In this document: one piece after another, positions 11,201 to 24,100 of the stretch
How positions within the stretch are numbered: position 1 is the first letter of the stretch
Layout: every line of letters begins with the position of its first letter
Assembly: GCA_947184155.2 (NCBI GenBank)
Contig: CAMXCT020001492.1
Span: forward strand, 1-64,000
Direction: 5' to 3'
Source: Cladocopium goreaui
Lineage: Eukaryota; Sar; Dinophyceae; Suessiales; Symbiodiniaceae
Length of the DNA stretch: 64,000 bases
Program-made: the position numbers and the translations under genes
Notes under the pieces: model-generated
Told to the model about the DNA's origin: nothing
The model's database searches: none
The model's input: the letters and a program-made list of their open reading frames with translations, nothing else

Positions 11201-14200
11201 TTATACAGTGCCAAAGGAGGTTCCGGAGCTTCCCGTCCACTGTATTATACAGTGCCAGAGGAGGTAGTGCCTCCACTGTATTATACCGTGCTAGAGGAGG
11301 TTCCGGAGCTTCCCGTCCACAAGAGCTCAAGGAAGCGCTACTATTACCTGGGCGCCTGGCAGAATCATGATGGATATGCGGTGTGGAACGACTTGAAAAT
11401 CCATGCCAGATAGGCAGGAAAAGGCTAGAAGGTGGAGGCTTGCCAGTCAGAACGCGACATTCACACACGATAAGGATGATCATTGGAAATAAGACTAGCT
11501 CGTTTTTCTTGAATGCCCACGTGACCAATGTTCGCCAAAGGTGGTAAATGCAAAAAACTCCAATACAATCTCTGTAAACCGAAATCAGTCAGAGGAGCAA
11601 GCCTCTCGATCGTGGAACTCTGTTCCCCGCAATGGTGGCATTTCACCGTAGATCTATACACCACCTCACATCAGGTTCAAGTTCAATGCGTGTAAATCTC
11701 AGGTTCACTCACCTTGCTGCGACATGGTGAAAAGCAATCAAGAAATCAATCCGGTGTTGACAAGAAAGTAAGACCGTAGACTCACCTGAAAAAGATTCTC
11801 GATGGCGGTCGGAAAGCCCTGCCAGGAGCTATGCTCAATAGTTCTGTGAAACACTCCTATGAGAATTCTTCTCACGGGCCTCTTTTTTGCCCATCTCCTC
11901 ATGCAACGTTTGCAGGAACTTGTCGAGAAATTCCTCCCGCACAGAGTTCAAATAAAGTGAACTGGCCAACGTGAAATAACTTCACCTGCTTCTTTGACAT
12001 GATTGCTTGTGAAGGATGGCCTGGGCGTCCTGTCGAACACCACTTGGCGCCAAAGATATACTCAGGAATTAACAAAAAGTCGGCCAACTTTGTGTCTGTT
12101 GTTGTTATTGTTTGCCATATGACGCGTTAATCACATAAGCTCTCTTCAGTAGATAATGCAATGTCGAGGCTTGATACAACCAAACATGTGACCCGTACCA
12201 ATGACATGCAAAGGTCCTTTCAAGCGTCTGGAAAAAAAATGTGGGATCTATCCGACCGGCACTGCGCGGCCGCCAAAGAAGCTCCTAACAGCATCCGAGC
12301 AGCAAAGTTACTTTCAAAATCCGAGCTCAAATGTATGCAATGATGGATTGCTGAATCAAGCACATGAGTCTATAAATCTGATCCGCCGCGTTTGTGACCA
12401 CAACTTCAGTGCGAAATTATCAAATTCCATTGCGAACCCTGTACGCGCTGACAGTGTTGTGAAGCGTTATCAGCTGCCTGTGTTTAGTGTAATGTAGTGT
12501 AGTGTAGTGGAGTGGAATGTAGTGTAGTGGAGTGTAGTGCAGTGCAATGTAGTGAAGTGTAGCGGAAGGTAGTGTAGTGTAGTGTAATGTAGCGTAGTGT
12601 AGTGGAGTGTAATCTAGTGTAATGTAGTGTAGTGTAGTGGAGTGTAGTGTAGTGTAATGTAGTGTAATGTAGTGTAGTGTAGTGTAGTGGAGTGTAGTGT
12701 AATGTAGTGTAATGTAGTGTAGTGGAGTGTAGCGTAGTGCAATGTAGTGAAGTGTAGCGGAAGGTATTGTAGTGTAGTGTAAGGTAGTGTAGTGTAGTGG
12801 AGTGTAATGTAGTGTAATGTAGTGTAGTGTAGTGGAGTGTAGTGTAGTGGAAGGTAGCGTAGTGTAGTGTAATGTAGTGTAGTGTAGTGGAGTGTAGTGT
12901 ATGTAGTGTAATGTACTGTAGTGTAGTGGAGTGTAGTGTAGTGGAAGGTAGTGTAGTGTAGTGGACCGGAAGCTCCGGAACCTCCTCTGGCACTGTATAA
13001 TACAGTGGACGGGAAGCTCCGGAACCTCCTCTGGCATTGTATAATACAGTGGACGGGAAGCTCCGGAACCTCCTCTGGCACTGTATAATACAGTGGACGG
13101 GAAGCTCCGGAACCTCCTCTGGCACTGTATAATACAGTGGACGGGAAGCTCCGGAACCTCCTCTGGCACTGTATAATACAGTGGACGGGAAGCTCCGGAA
13201 CCCCCTCTGGCACTGTACAATACAGTGGACGGGAAGCTCCGGAACCTCCTCTGGCACTGTATATTACAGTAGAAGTGAAAATAGTCGGATATTCTTTTTC
13301 TAGAATAGTCGTGGTTTCTTTTTCTAGAATAGTCGTGGTTTTTTTTCTAGAATAGTCGTGGTTTCTTTTTTTTCTTGTCGTAGGTTCAACAAATTAGTCG
13401 TGGATACACCGCCCTCCTACCATAGATTAACCATAGATTAACCATAGATTATATAACCATAGATTAACCATAGATTAACCACAGATTAACCATAGATTAA
13501 CCATAGATTAACCATAGATTAACCAGGAAAAATCATGTTCCAAACCACCAACCAGATACAGTATCGCCACATGGATCGATTTTCCCATGGGTCCAATTGG
13601 TGGTTGTCGTATTTCGTACTGTTCTCAATCTGTGAACAACGGAAACCCCAGAAACCCCAGAAACCCCTGAAAAACATGAGAACATTTTGACAATGAGGGT
13701 TTTTCAGAAACCCCAGAAACCAGTTTCCCCCCTAAAATATTCCCAGAAACCCCAGATCCCTCAATTTGATTGAGCAATCTTATGGGATTTTGGGAATATT
13801 TTAGACTCTTAGGGATCCACGACGCCATAAGCCACTGGGCTTTGTGAAATTGAGTAGGTTGCCTCTGTTTAAAGCGGGTTTGTAAATGTCCTAACTTTTC
13901 ACATCACCCGACTAATTATTAAAGGGGATATCAAGATGCCATCTTCAATCATTCATTCTCAATCTTTGGTAGTCCACAAATCAAATTCTTTGCTGGTTAT
14001 GTGTATTTTCAATTTCTAGCAAAAAACATGAACAAACTAGAGGTCTACAGGATGAAATTCAACTACCTACCCGGACCTATGAAAGCTTGGGGGATGAATT
14101 TCTTCAAAACTCACCAACTTGGGACATTTCCCAACTTTTCCCAACGCCCCCATGGTTTTCGGCGCCCGCCTCACGATGGCCCATTCAAAGGCCGTCCCAA

Positions 14201-17200
14201 CCAAGATGGCAATCAACGCAGAAGGAACTCGTGTGGAGAGTCTCGGCAACCACAGGGAGACCACAAAGGCCAGCACCTGGGGTGGCACCACGGGCCAGCA
14301 CTGTGCAGTTGAAACACTTTTCCAGAAGAATTGTGTTAAACGTATTCCAGAACTATCAGAATTCTTCTTTAGTTGTCAGGCTGAATATGTCCAAAGATTC
14401 CAACAATTCATCAACGTCAAGCCTTCGACCCGGGGTGAACATACCAAAAGATGTGGAAAAGCCATGGTTTCTAGTCTGAAAACTGATCGACATGTCTGGA
14501 GCGTTTTTGTATGTTTACTGGAGGGTACTTCCAACATATCCCAACTATGGAAAACCCCGTACGGCATTTCGCAGGCGATATACTCATCTTTTACGGCCAT
14601 AAACTGGGGTGGGGTTTGATTGTACTGTTTCCCATTACATCCCGTTATCCTCTCTTCTATCCTCATGTCATCGTTCGTTTTACACCCCAAGTATGAACCC
14701 CCAACAAGCCTCACATAGTGTACAACCCACAGGGCCATCCATACCCATCCGAGCAGAAAGGCACTGTGATCAGCGCGGCTAGGCCTGCCTCCTGGTCTTT
14801 TTTGCACGGAAAATCATTCAGAATCAACCAGAAACTGATCAATTTATAGCATACCACCCACAAAAGAAACGTAGTTATAATAAGTTTCAATAACTTGTAA
14901 GAAACTACAATAAGTTATAATTGGTTTTAAAAAACATATAATCCAACTATCAGTGAGTCAAAAAAACGGCTCATCTAACCATCAGCTCCTGAAAAGCCCA
15001 TTTGAAGCCCTGGTAACTTCCGGGGCTCCAGAGTTCCATATCGTTCCGTCCCCCATCACTTAATTTTTGTTGTTCAAAGTTGCCACTTAAGGGTTTCCTA
15101 AAACAGGGGTACCATGGTGCCATGGGGTACCCCCAGATCTCATCCATCTTTTCCTGGGATTTTCCATGAAATATACAAAATCCAGCGTTTTTTTTTGGGT
15201 ACCCCATAAAAATGGAAACCTCCAAAGGACTTCACGGCTTGGACCATGGACCCATGGAGCAGCGCCCCAGATCCTCTCCGTGGATGAACGGAACACCGTC
15301 TTGGAAGGCGTGAAATGCGCCTAGTCGTCGCCCTGATAGCGATGATTCAGGCGATGCTGCGTGAAGGTAGTGAGGGTCCTGGACCAGGCTGGTGGTTCAC
15401 TTTTTTCATTGGGAAAAGATGGGAAAAGATACGAACAAATATGAAGAAAGGGGAAAATGATTACAGGACTTGGGGGGGTATTCATTTCATCATTTTTGGA
15501 AACAGCTTGTTGGATTCAAGATTCTGGGGGTTTGTGTGGAGAGAACAGGCAACCAGCACCCAAGACCTCTACAATTTGGATAGCGCTTGCTGCAATTGAC
15601 AGTATCAATTAGTTTGCACCCTTTTCAAGTCTCAAAGTAACTTGCAAGAATATCATAAGAATATCATAAGAATAATTGGTGAAAATGGGACCACTATGGG
15701 GATTTTGAATATTTTCAGATTTTGGTCCCATTTTCAGCAATTGTTGGGACTAATAACACAACACTGTGGATCTGAAAAATGGCCATTGAAGAGATATAAC
15801 CATGATTAATCATCACATTAAGGGGGCAGCCTATTTTCAGACAAAACTATATATACTAGTTACTAGTTTAATTAGTATTCTTTAAGATATTGTCATATAT
15901 TGTCATCACTTATATTCAATCTTATCTAAGTGTATCGATTTTAAACTTTGATCAATACTTGGCAATCTATCATTTCAGTCATCTCCCATTCCCGAAGTAC
16001 CACTTGAAGTCCTTGAAGTTGCTGATCTGAGCAAGGCCAATCACCAGGGCCAAACCGTTGCAAAAGCCGATCATGACAGGCACTGGAATGAGTTTCACCT
16101 GCAACCCATAATCATGGTGAATCCTGGGTAGTCCACTTAAAAAAGTAACTTTTTTGCTGGTTGTTGCTGTTTTCCATTTATAATAAATATATATATATGT
16201 AACATATATATATATATACCCTCTGGTTATTTAACATAGCCATGGAAAGTGGTCCAATTATAGATGGTTTACCATGGTTTACCGAACTTAAAAATGGGTG
16301 GATCTTTCCATGGCAAACTGTTAGTCATAACCAGATGGTAGCAATAAACTGAAGGATTCAACTACTACTATCCAAGCTTCGGGATGCGACAAAAAGCTGG
16401 GGTAGATCCGACAAATTGGCGACTGTCCACATCCGCAGCTATTGTTTGAGGATCCGCAGCTTCACGTGACCCTCTTGCAAATTGACATGGGTTGATGTGG
16501 ATACATATGGGTATGGGCCAATACCTATAGATACCATTTTTAGTGGGATGAACATTCATAAATCCCAGCTATTTTGATGTGAACTACAGGGGTACAAGGT
16601 TTTGACACACTGCCATATGTTGTTTTTGGAAGCATGTTTATTGGATACATCCGCCAATCCTTGCAACCCTTCAAACCCCGCCCCCGGATTTCATGAACTT
16701 GTGGACTCAGAACGAGCGACGTTTGACCAAATATTTACATACTAAAAATTAAACTTCATTGATCAAATTCATATTCATGATATTTAATTTTATCAATATC
16801 ATGATCCATATCTTGTTAAAAATATCATTGATCCATATCATTCAACAATTCATAGAATCCATGGATCTCCATGGATCGATCATGGGATCCTATCGGATCC
16901 CTGGGTCCCTGGGTCCCTGCCCATTGCTCCAGGTGGCCAAAGTGCCCACATTGATCAAACCCAAGAAGATCTCGATGATACCCATGAGGATCACCTACAG
17001 TAACCGTGACCATCTGGTGGATCTCATGGGATCCCGGATCCGGGAAAAAAACCAACGTGAACGTACCAACAACGGGGCACCCTTCATGATTCACACATAG
17101 CAATTTTCATGGGGACAATGAGGCTATTTAAGATCATTTGGGGACCAACTGGGGCACCCTATGTTCAGACTATGAGTTATGAGGCTTTGCAAGTAGACGA

Positions 17201-18063
17201 TGTCTTTCGGAAACAATGTGTTTTGACACCGGTCAACAAACAAAAGACATCAAAAAACGACGGTGTCGCGTTCTGAAGTGTTGTGGACGTCATTGTCTCG
17301 CGTTGTATGAGGTCAACAGGTCAAAATTTTGTGATGTGGAAACGTGCGGTCTCTCAACGCGCGTTTCACCCCTGCCATCCGAAAATCCGCAGACTTGTTT
17401 TGCTTGTTTGGGACTTGGGACATTGACGTTCACCTCCAAATGGGAGGTCTGGGTCAAGACCAGGACCGAGTGTTTCAATCCTCCTGAAGATGAATCCCCA
17501 AGAGTATCTGAGAGTAACCTCAAAGTGTCCATAAGAATCTGGAAAAATCATTGGGGTTTCCATGGGTTTTTAAAGATTGGGGTACCCAAAAACTATGATG
17601 TCCCCATGATGTTCCCATTGGAAAACACGGAAAAATGCAAAGATTGGATGATCGTGGAGTCCCGCATTTAAGGAAAGGTGTTTGCGTGGAACTTCACCTC
17701 TATTTGTTTTTGATTCCGACATGTATCCCTATGTTTCCACCCACAAAGTTCAACCCCTACCCTTCAGTAATCTAATTTAGCTGACAATGAACAATTCAAA
17801 AAAACTACTATTTATGGATAAAATATGATAACATGTTCCTATGATTTCCTATGCATACTTTCATATGTTATTAACCCTCATCATCTTTCAGATGTGTCCA
17901 AAACCAAATGGATCGACGCTTTGCATTTCCGCCTTGTTGGATGACCTGATGGGGAGCTGAAACTCTTAGATGGCCTAAAAAAAAATCGTCGTTGAGTTTA
18001 AGAAGTATATCCCAATCAAGCAGTATATAATAATAATAAGTAAACACAATAAGAGTAAAACTA

Positions 18064-18104
<41 letters not shown>

Positions 18105-21100
18105 ATTACTAGAATTATCTATTTACTTAGAATTACAGTATATCCAAATCAAAATGATAACACATTACAAACATAATTAATACGTAAAACTACCCTTCAC
18201 CAGCGGCTTTACCGTGTTATATTCGATCTTGTTCAATGACATCACTTCTCTCCCCCAGATGTTCATTGATTTTCTTGTTGAACCTCCAATCTTCGGTTCA
18301 AAGACCCCTTTTCCATCCTTTTCCCCCATACATCTCAGTCATTCCCAGCTGCTGCGTAGAACAGCAGCACCTTGCCATGCTCCTGTTGCACCGTCTCAGG
18401 CACCAAGACAGCCAGAGAGCCGGTGGCGCCGCAAATCATCGCAGGACGACCTGGCGCTGGGTCAACTGGTGGAGATCCAACAAAAAATTAGTCAACACAT
18501 ACCCTCTGGTAATTTGTTACATAGCTATTGAAAATGGCCAATTTATAGTTGATTTACCCATTAAAACTTGTGATTTTCCATAGTTATGTTAGTTTACCAG
18601 AGGGTATATGGGATACAGAATTCAATGAAAATCAATGAAATCATGGGATACATATGTTTGATCCATGTTCCTATAGTGGAACTTACTTGATATTCTTGAC
18701 CCACAATATTAATGGTTAAAACATGTTAAAACTATACATACAAAGAGGACTTGATCAAGGGAGAACGGAGATAGATCGAACGCTGAAACAAGAGTGAAGA
18801 GACCCACATTGGCCAACCATGGGTCCGAATCATGTCAGGGATCATCCAAGCAACCACGGGAAAAGCTAGCTGCAGTGCTTGCCCAAATGGGCCTGATATC
18901 AGGTCTAGAACCAAACACCCATGTGTTTTCCCTGCAAATGCGACTACAAATGCGACGACCGGAATTATCACTTGGGCCTGCAACTACTGGACACTATCCC
19001 CGAAAATCCCAACACTGCGGGTGTGTCAAACCAGCGCTGTGTTCTCTCGCTGCATCAATTGATGCTGCTTAAAAAATACCTGCAAACCCGCTGACATGAT
19101 CAAACCCTCCAAGCTGCGCTTGGGTTAGATTTGCCAATAGTCAGCGTTTGCAGACCTGCTGGCAGAGTTACGCCATCCAAGCTGCGGTTGAAGCTTACCC
19201 CTAAAGTAAAGGTTCGCAGACCTTCTGGCAGGGCTATGCCATTCAAGTCTTGGTTGAATTCACTATACCAAAAGTCAAGGCTTGCAGACCTTCTGGCAGA
19301 GTTACGCCATTCAAGCTGCGGTTGAAGTTTCTGCCTAAAGTCAAGGCTTGCAGACATGCTGGCAGAGTTACGCCATCCAAGGTTTGGTTGAAATGGGACC
19401 CAAAAGTCAAGGCTTGCCTTGCAGACCTGCTGGCAGAGGTACATCCAAGGTTTGGTTAAAACCGGACGCAAAAGTCAAGGTCTGCAGAGCTGCTGGCAGA
19501 GTCACTCTAAATTGTGCAAGGCTTCCGTTGAAATTCGCCCTCAATTCCAGATGTTGAAGGCCTTCAATTCGTGTGAGCCCATGCAAAGAGAACTCCTCAT
19601 CCTCCACCTGTTTTCCTCGCAAATACTTCCAGGCCGCCAGCATATCCATCGGAACACATAGGACAAGGTGACGCATTCTCCAACGAGTCCTTGCTGCACT
19701 GATCATCTGTTGGAGCTGTCGGCCATGGAAAGAGACACCTGGGGGGAGCAAAATGTTGAAACCATTTGAAACCCATACAGCTTTGTTTTTGTTTGTGCCA
19801 ATCCATTCAAGAAAATGTTCACCAAAAATAATTGTCACCATTTTTCCAATCAGAAATCGACAAAAAACGTGAAACCGCCAACATCCATGTGGCTGTGTCT
19901 GAAAACCGGATGGACCAAGTGATCTGCTGAAATTCAGAGATGGCACAAAGGTGTGCCCTCTCGGCTGATTCTTGTGTAACTTAAACCGGTTCCATTGTGT
20001 AAAACACTTGGCAAACAGATCATCAACCCTCAGGTTAAAGAGGGATTCTGGTTGGTGGTTTCAACCCCTCTGAACAATATTAGTCAGTTGGGATTATTAT
20101 TCCCAATGTATGGAAAAATAAAAAATGTTCCAAACCACCAACCAGGATTATTTTCTCCTTTCAAAGGGTTGAAACTCCCTGGCTTACCAGCCTGCCAGTG
20201 TCTGAAAAAGGCCTTGAATTTTGAATGACAATACAGCTGTCTTCTAATTCCTGTTTAATCCCCGTCATGTCCTGCAAGCGATCCCCACAACAATGACACC
20301 TGAAAAAGTTCGTAAATGTTGGCTGATGCTTCATGAACTATCTCCAAGTAGCCTTCCTGTTTGGGTTCTCAATTGTTGGCCATATTGGCCGGGGATCTTG
20401 CACCATCTGATAGTTTTAACAAACACTCACCGTTTTATGATCTGGTCTCCGAGAAGAAATTACGACCTCCAACAGTCACAAAAAAACACAAAGCAAAATT
20501 ACTTTACTTCGTGTGATCCCCACCATGACATTTATACATTTTGTTACTGGCAAATCTTCTGGCATTCTATCTGACATATTTTCTGGCATTCTATCTGGCA
20601 TGTCTTCTGGCATTCTACCTGGCATATCTTCTGGCAGATGTTCTGGCATATCTTCTGGCAGATGTTCTGGCATATCTTCTGGCATATCTTCTGGCATATG
20701 TTCTGGCATATCTTCTGGCATTCCATCTGGCATTCTATCTGGCATATCTTCTGGCATATCTTCTGGCATATTATCTGGCAAATCTTCTGGCATTCCATCT
20801 GGCATTCTATCTAGCATATCTTCTGGCATATTATCTGGCAAATCTGCTGGCATTCTATCTGGCAAACATTCTGGCACTTTATCTGGCATATCTTCTGGCA
20901 TTCTATCTGACATTCTTTCTGGCATTCTATCTGGCATACCTTCTGGCATTCTATCTGGCATATCTTCTACCATTCTATCTGGCATATCTTCTGGCACTCT
21001 ATGTGGCATATCTTTTGGCGTGGATACTCGCGGTTGAGGTCCGGCAGGGAACACTGGGCGTGGATGGTCGTGGTTGAGGTCCGGCAGGGAACACTGGGCG

Positions 21101-24100
21101 TGGATGGTCGTGGTTGAGGTCCGGCAGGGAACACTGGGCGTGGATGGTCGCGGTTGAGGTCCGGCAGGGAACACTGGGCGTGGATGGTCGCGGTTGAGGT
21201 CCGGCAGGGAACACTGGGCGTGGATGGTCGTGGTTGAGGTCCGGCAGAGAACACTGTGGATCGCGGGTCGCAGTTGAGCAAGGACGACGAGGACGACGAG
21301 GACGACAAGGACGACAAGGATGACAAGGAGGACGAGGAGGACGAGGAGGAGAGGAGGAGGAGGAGGAGGGACGAGGCAGGAGGCAGGAGGAGGCAACTGA
21401 CATAAAATCTAACAACCCTCACCTGGCAGGTGGGGAATTTGTCCTGCCAAGCCAAGCTGCATCGAATTTCCGCCTCTTCGCCTGTAGGCTGACCAGCTCC
21501 ACGCTGATGCCATCAGCCTCACCCGCCATGGCGATTTATGTGGCCCCTGGGCCCCTGGAATCCATTAGCCATTGGCAAAGCCCTTGAATATCAGCTGGAA
21601 CCTTTGCAGCTCTTTACTATTCCTTACTATTCCTTACTGCCTATGTGTTTGAAGCTGCCCATCATTGAGCTCCAGCTTTGCAAAATGCTTGGATAACCAA
21701 CGTCCACTGACGGACGCCTCACTGCAAAAGGCTTGATCTGAAAACTCTCAGACAAACACATGCCACTGAAATGTCAGCCACATGAGAAAGGGGCCCTACT
21801 TTCCACTACAGTTCCCAATGAATTCTATACTGAAGAGCGTTCGAGGGGATAAGGATCTGCACTAAGTATGGGTATTTCATGAGAAAAAACAAACTTACCT
21901 AAACCCAAATTTCGAGGTGCCCCTGTGCTTGGTTTATGCATGTCACTGGGTACCCCCCAAAGCTCACGGATGACAGTTGCGCTGTGTTGGCTACAGACTA
22001 TGAATCTCCTTGTCACTGGAACATGGACGACAACTTCGAAAAACTTGAACATGTCAAAGTCTAGATCTATGTTTTTTGTCTGTGTTTCCTTCGTCCAACA
22101 GTTGTTGATTCTATTCCCAGTTTCAATCTCATCTTCACTGATTGGGTTTATACAAGGGCAACCTTGCAGGAAACGGCAGGGTTGTCTTGTTTTTATCCCC
22201 CAGATGTCAATCTTGCAGATGTTCCCAACAAAACAACATTCTGGGACATGCATGTTGGAGCTTCAATAAACCTCTCGGCTGTTTTCAAATAGCATATTGT
22301 TACTTTTTAGGTGTACCCTCCTTATGAGTAAGGCAGGCTTTCTTAATCCAGCGTTGCCATTGCCATACATACACTATCAAACGTAGCTATGGAAAATCAC
22401 CGTGAAAGTCGCAAATAGAGAATCTGCAGACCATTTTCCATAGCTACGTTGCCATTACCATATATCTGGGCAAAGTACAATTCACAACCCTGAAAAAAGG
22501 CCCATTTTGGGATAGCTACCGCTACTAATCATCATTCCAGGATTCGATCGTAGTGAGGTCGTTATAGTTTACCCTCTGGTAAACATAAAAAACTATGGAA
22601 AAATGGAAAATCACCATTTTATAGCTGGGTAAATCAACGAACTTTCTATTATATGGCCATGTTCAATAGCTTTTTGTATGTTTACCAGATGGTAGTTCTA
22701 TGATCATCTAGTTGGTACCATTTCTAGTATCACCATTTATCATTTATTATTATCCAATATCATCGCTTAAATCATCTATCATCTATTACCCTCCGTGAAA
22801 TTAACATAGACCCTGGCAGTCATCGGGGTTGGAAGAATGGTTTCCACTAAAAATTGCTTATTGTCAGGGTCTATGTTAATTTACCAGAGGGTAATCATCG
22901 ATTAATCATCTATAATCATTTTGATAATCATTAGTCATCTATATTTAATTTTGTATCACTATCATTTATTATAATCCATTAATAATCGATGATCATCAAA
23001 TACAAAATCCATCAAAATCCCCGCCTCCGAAGAGAGCGGTGACCACCTCAAAATTGGGCTCCACTTTGTGGATGTGATTTGCGGGGCGGGACTGCAAGAT
23101 ATCAATGGATACGAAACTTTATGTTTACATATGTCTATAATATATATATATATATATATCACGCTTTGCAAAGCTGGGTTGGCAGCTGCAAGCTCTTGCA
23201 TGGCGTGGACTGCGAAACTTAAAGACTCGGCAACCACCACTTCCCGGAGGAAGCCAATCATACCGCAGCCACAGAAAGAAGCGGCAAAGATGCCAACGCA
23301 CCGGGCACGGCCACCGTGTCCTTTCTCTTTGTGCGTCGAGCAATCATGATTTGGATACCGCCGGGCACGGGGTTGACACTGTGCACGAAGCTGCGACTCC
23401 TGTGACCTGAGCGCAAAAGGGAGCCAGACGGAGAAAGACCATGGGCGGAAAAGAGACGTAACAGAAAACGTCGCGTGTCGTTATGTGCAAGTCTAGGACT
23501 GCGCCGAGCAGGTGCGGCAAGAGCGACGAACTTTCGCACCACAGATTTGTTTCAGCTGCAAGGTTGGGATTGGCAGAGGTTTCGCCGGTAAGGCTACTTC
23601 GCAGACCTGTGTTCGAAAAAGCTTCCAGCCACCATCCAGGATCATGCGATTCGCACATCCGGGTATCCCACAGACAGCTCTGTGTTGGAGGCACCAACAC
23701 CGTTGAAAGGCATCTATCCATTGGGGTTGCCACAGTTCCAGCTCCGATTCAAAGGCGGCAGCATCGCGCCAATATATTTGCAGCATAGCGGCACCAGAAG
23801 CCGGTGTAGCACGGTGCCCATGGAAGTATGGCACGCCTGGGCAAAGCAGGGGTACGCAAAATGCTTGAAAGAAGAACTGCTCAAACACAACTGCGCAAAG
23901 TTAAACATGCAAGCAGAGGCGCCAGACAGCGCCAGGAAATCGATGAGAGCAAACAAGAGGTGAGCACGAGTGAAATGATAGACTGTCCAATCAGTGCTCC
24001 ACTGCATAGTTTGCCAGAATGCGGCATACCCACGCATGAAGCCAAGGTAGGACAAACCATTGCTTGCCTGCAGGCTTTCGTAGTAGCGCACAAGGTCGAT

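Larger units (their letters stand above)
11103..13423. mobile_element. 2.3-kb inverted element with 44-bp arrays
   Basis: Terminal segments GGGCGGCATATCCACGACTA (11,111) and its inverse (13,394-13,415) match at 20 of 22 positions. Inside each end sits the same 44-bp tandem in opposite orientation (11,164-11,323 and 12,965-13,276). A 470-bp (TAGTG)n satellite adjoins the right array. The middle 11,400-12,480 has no frame I can name. Probably a non-autonomous or decayed DNA transposon in SulP intron 9. Confidence 0.65.
19100..21529 (-). pseudogene. nested LRR gene with two frame breaks, inside SulP intron 2
   Basis: Exon 1 and exon 2 are joined across an intron (21,447-19,739) that holds the TCTGGCA and 40-bp satellites. 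The product starts [20 protein letters not shown] and carries 23-residue leucine-rich repeats of the type [20 protein letters not shown], a pattern familiar from dinoflagellate proteins. A 5-nt duplication near 19,413-19,422 and a net +2 near 19,256-19,266 both break the frame. Same strand as its host gene. Either a recent pseudogene or the breaks are assembly errors. Confidence 0.7.

Noticed and set aside
12420-13257. Long minus-strand frames of up to 266 codons rich in TLHYTTLHY and [10 protein letters not shown]
   Set aside because: They are translations of the TAGTG satellite and the 44-bp array; the same peptide repeats in every frame.
14001-14619. Plus-strand frames of 103-166 codons
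   Set aside because: Antisense to SulP exon 9, whose family match and splice sites are strong.
20476-21455. Frames of up to 306 codons on both strands (MPDRMPED-type, [14 protein letters not shown])
   Set aside because: Produced by the 15-bp and 40-bp satellites, open on several frames at once; no splice signals or family.
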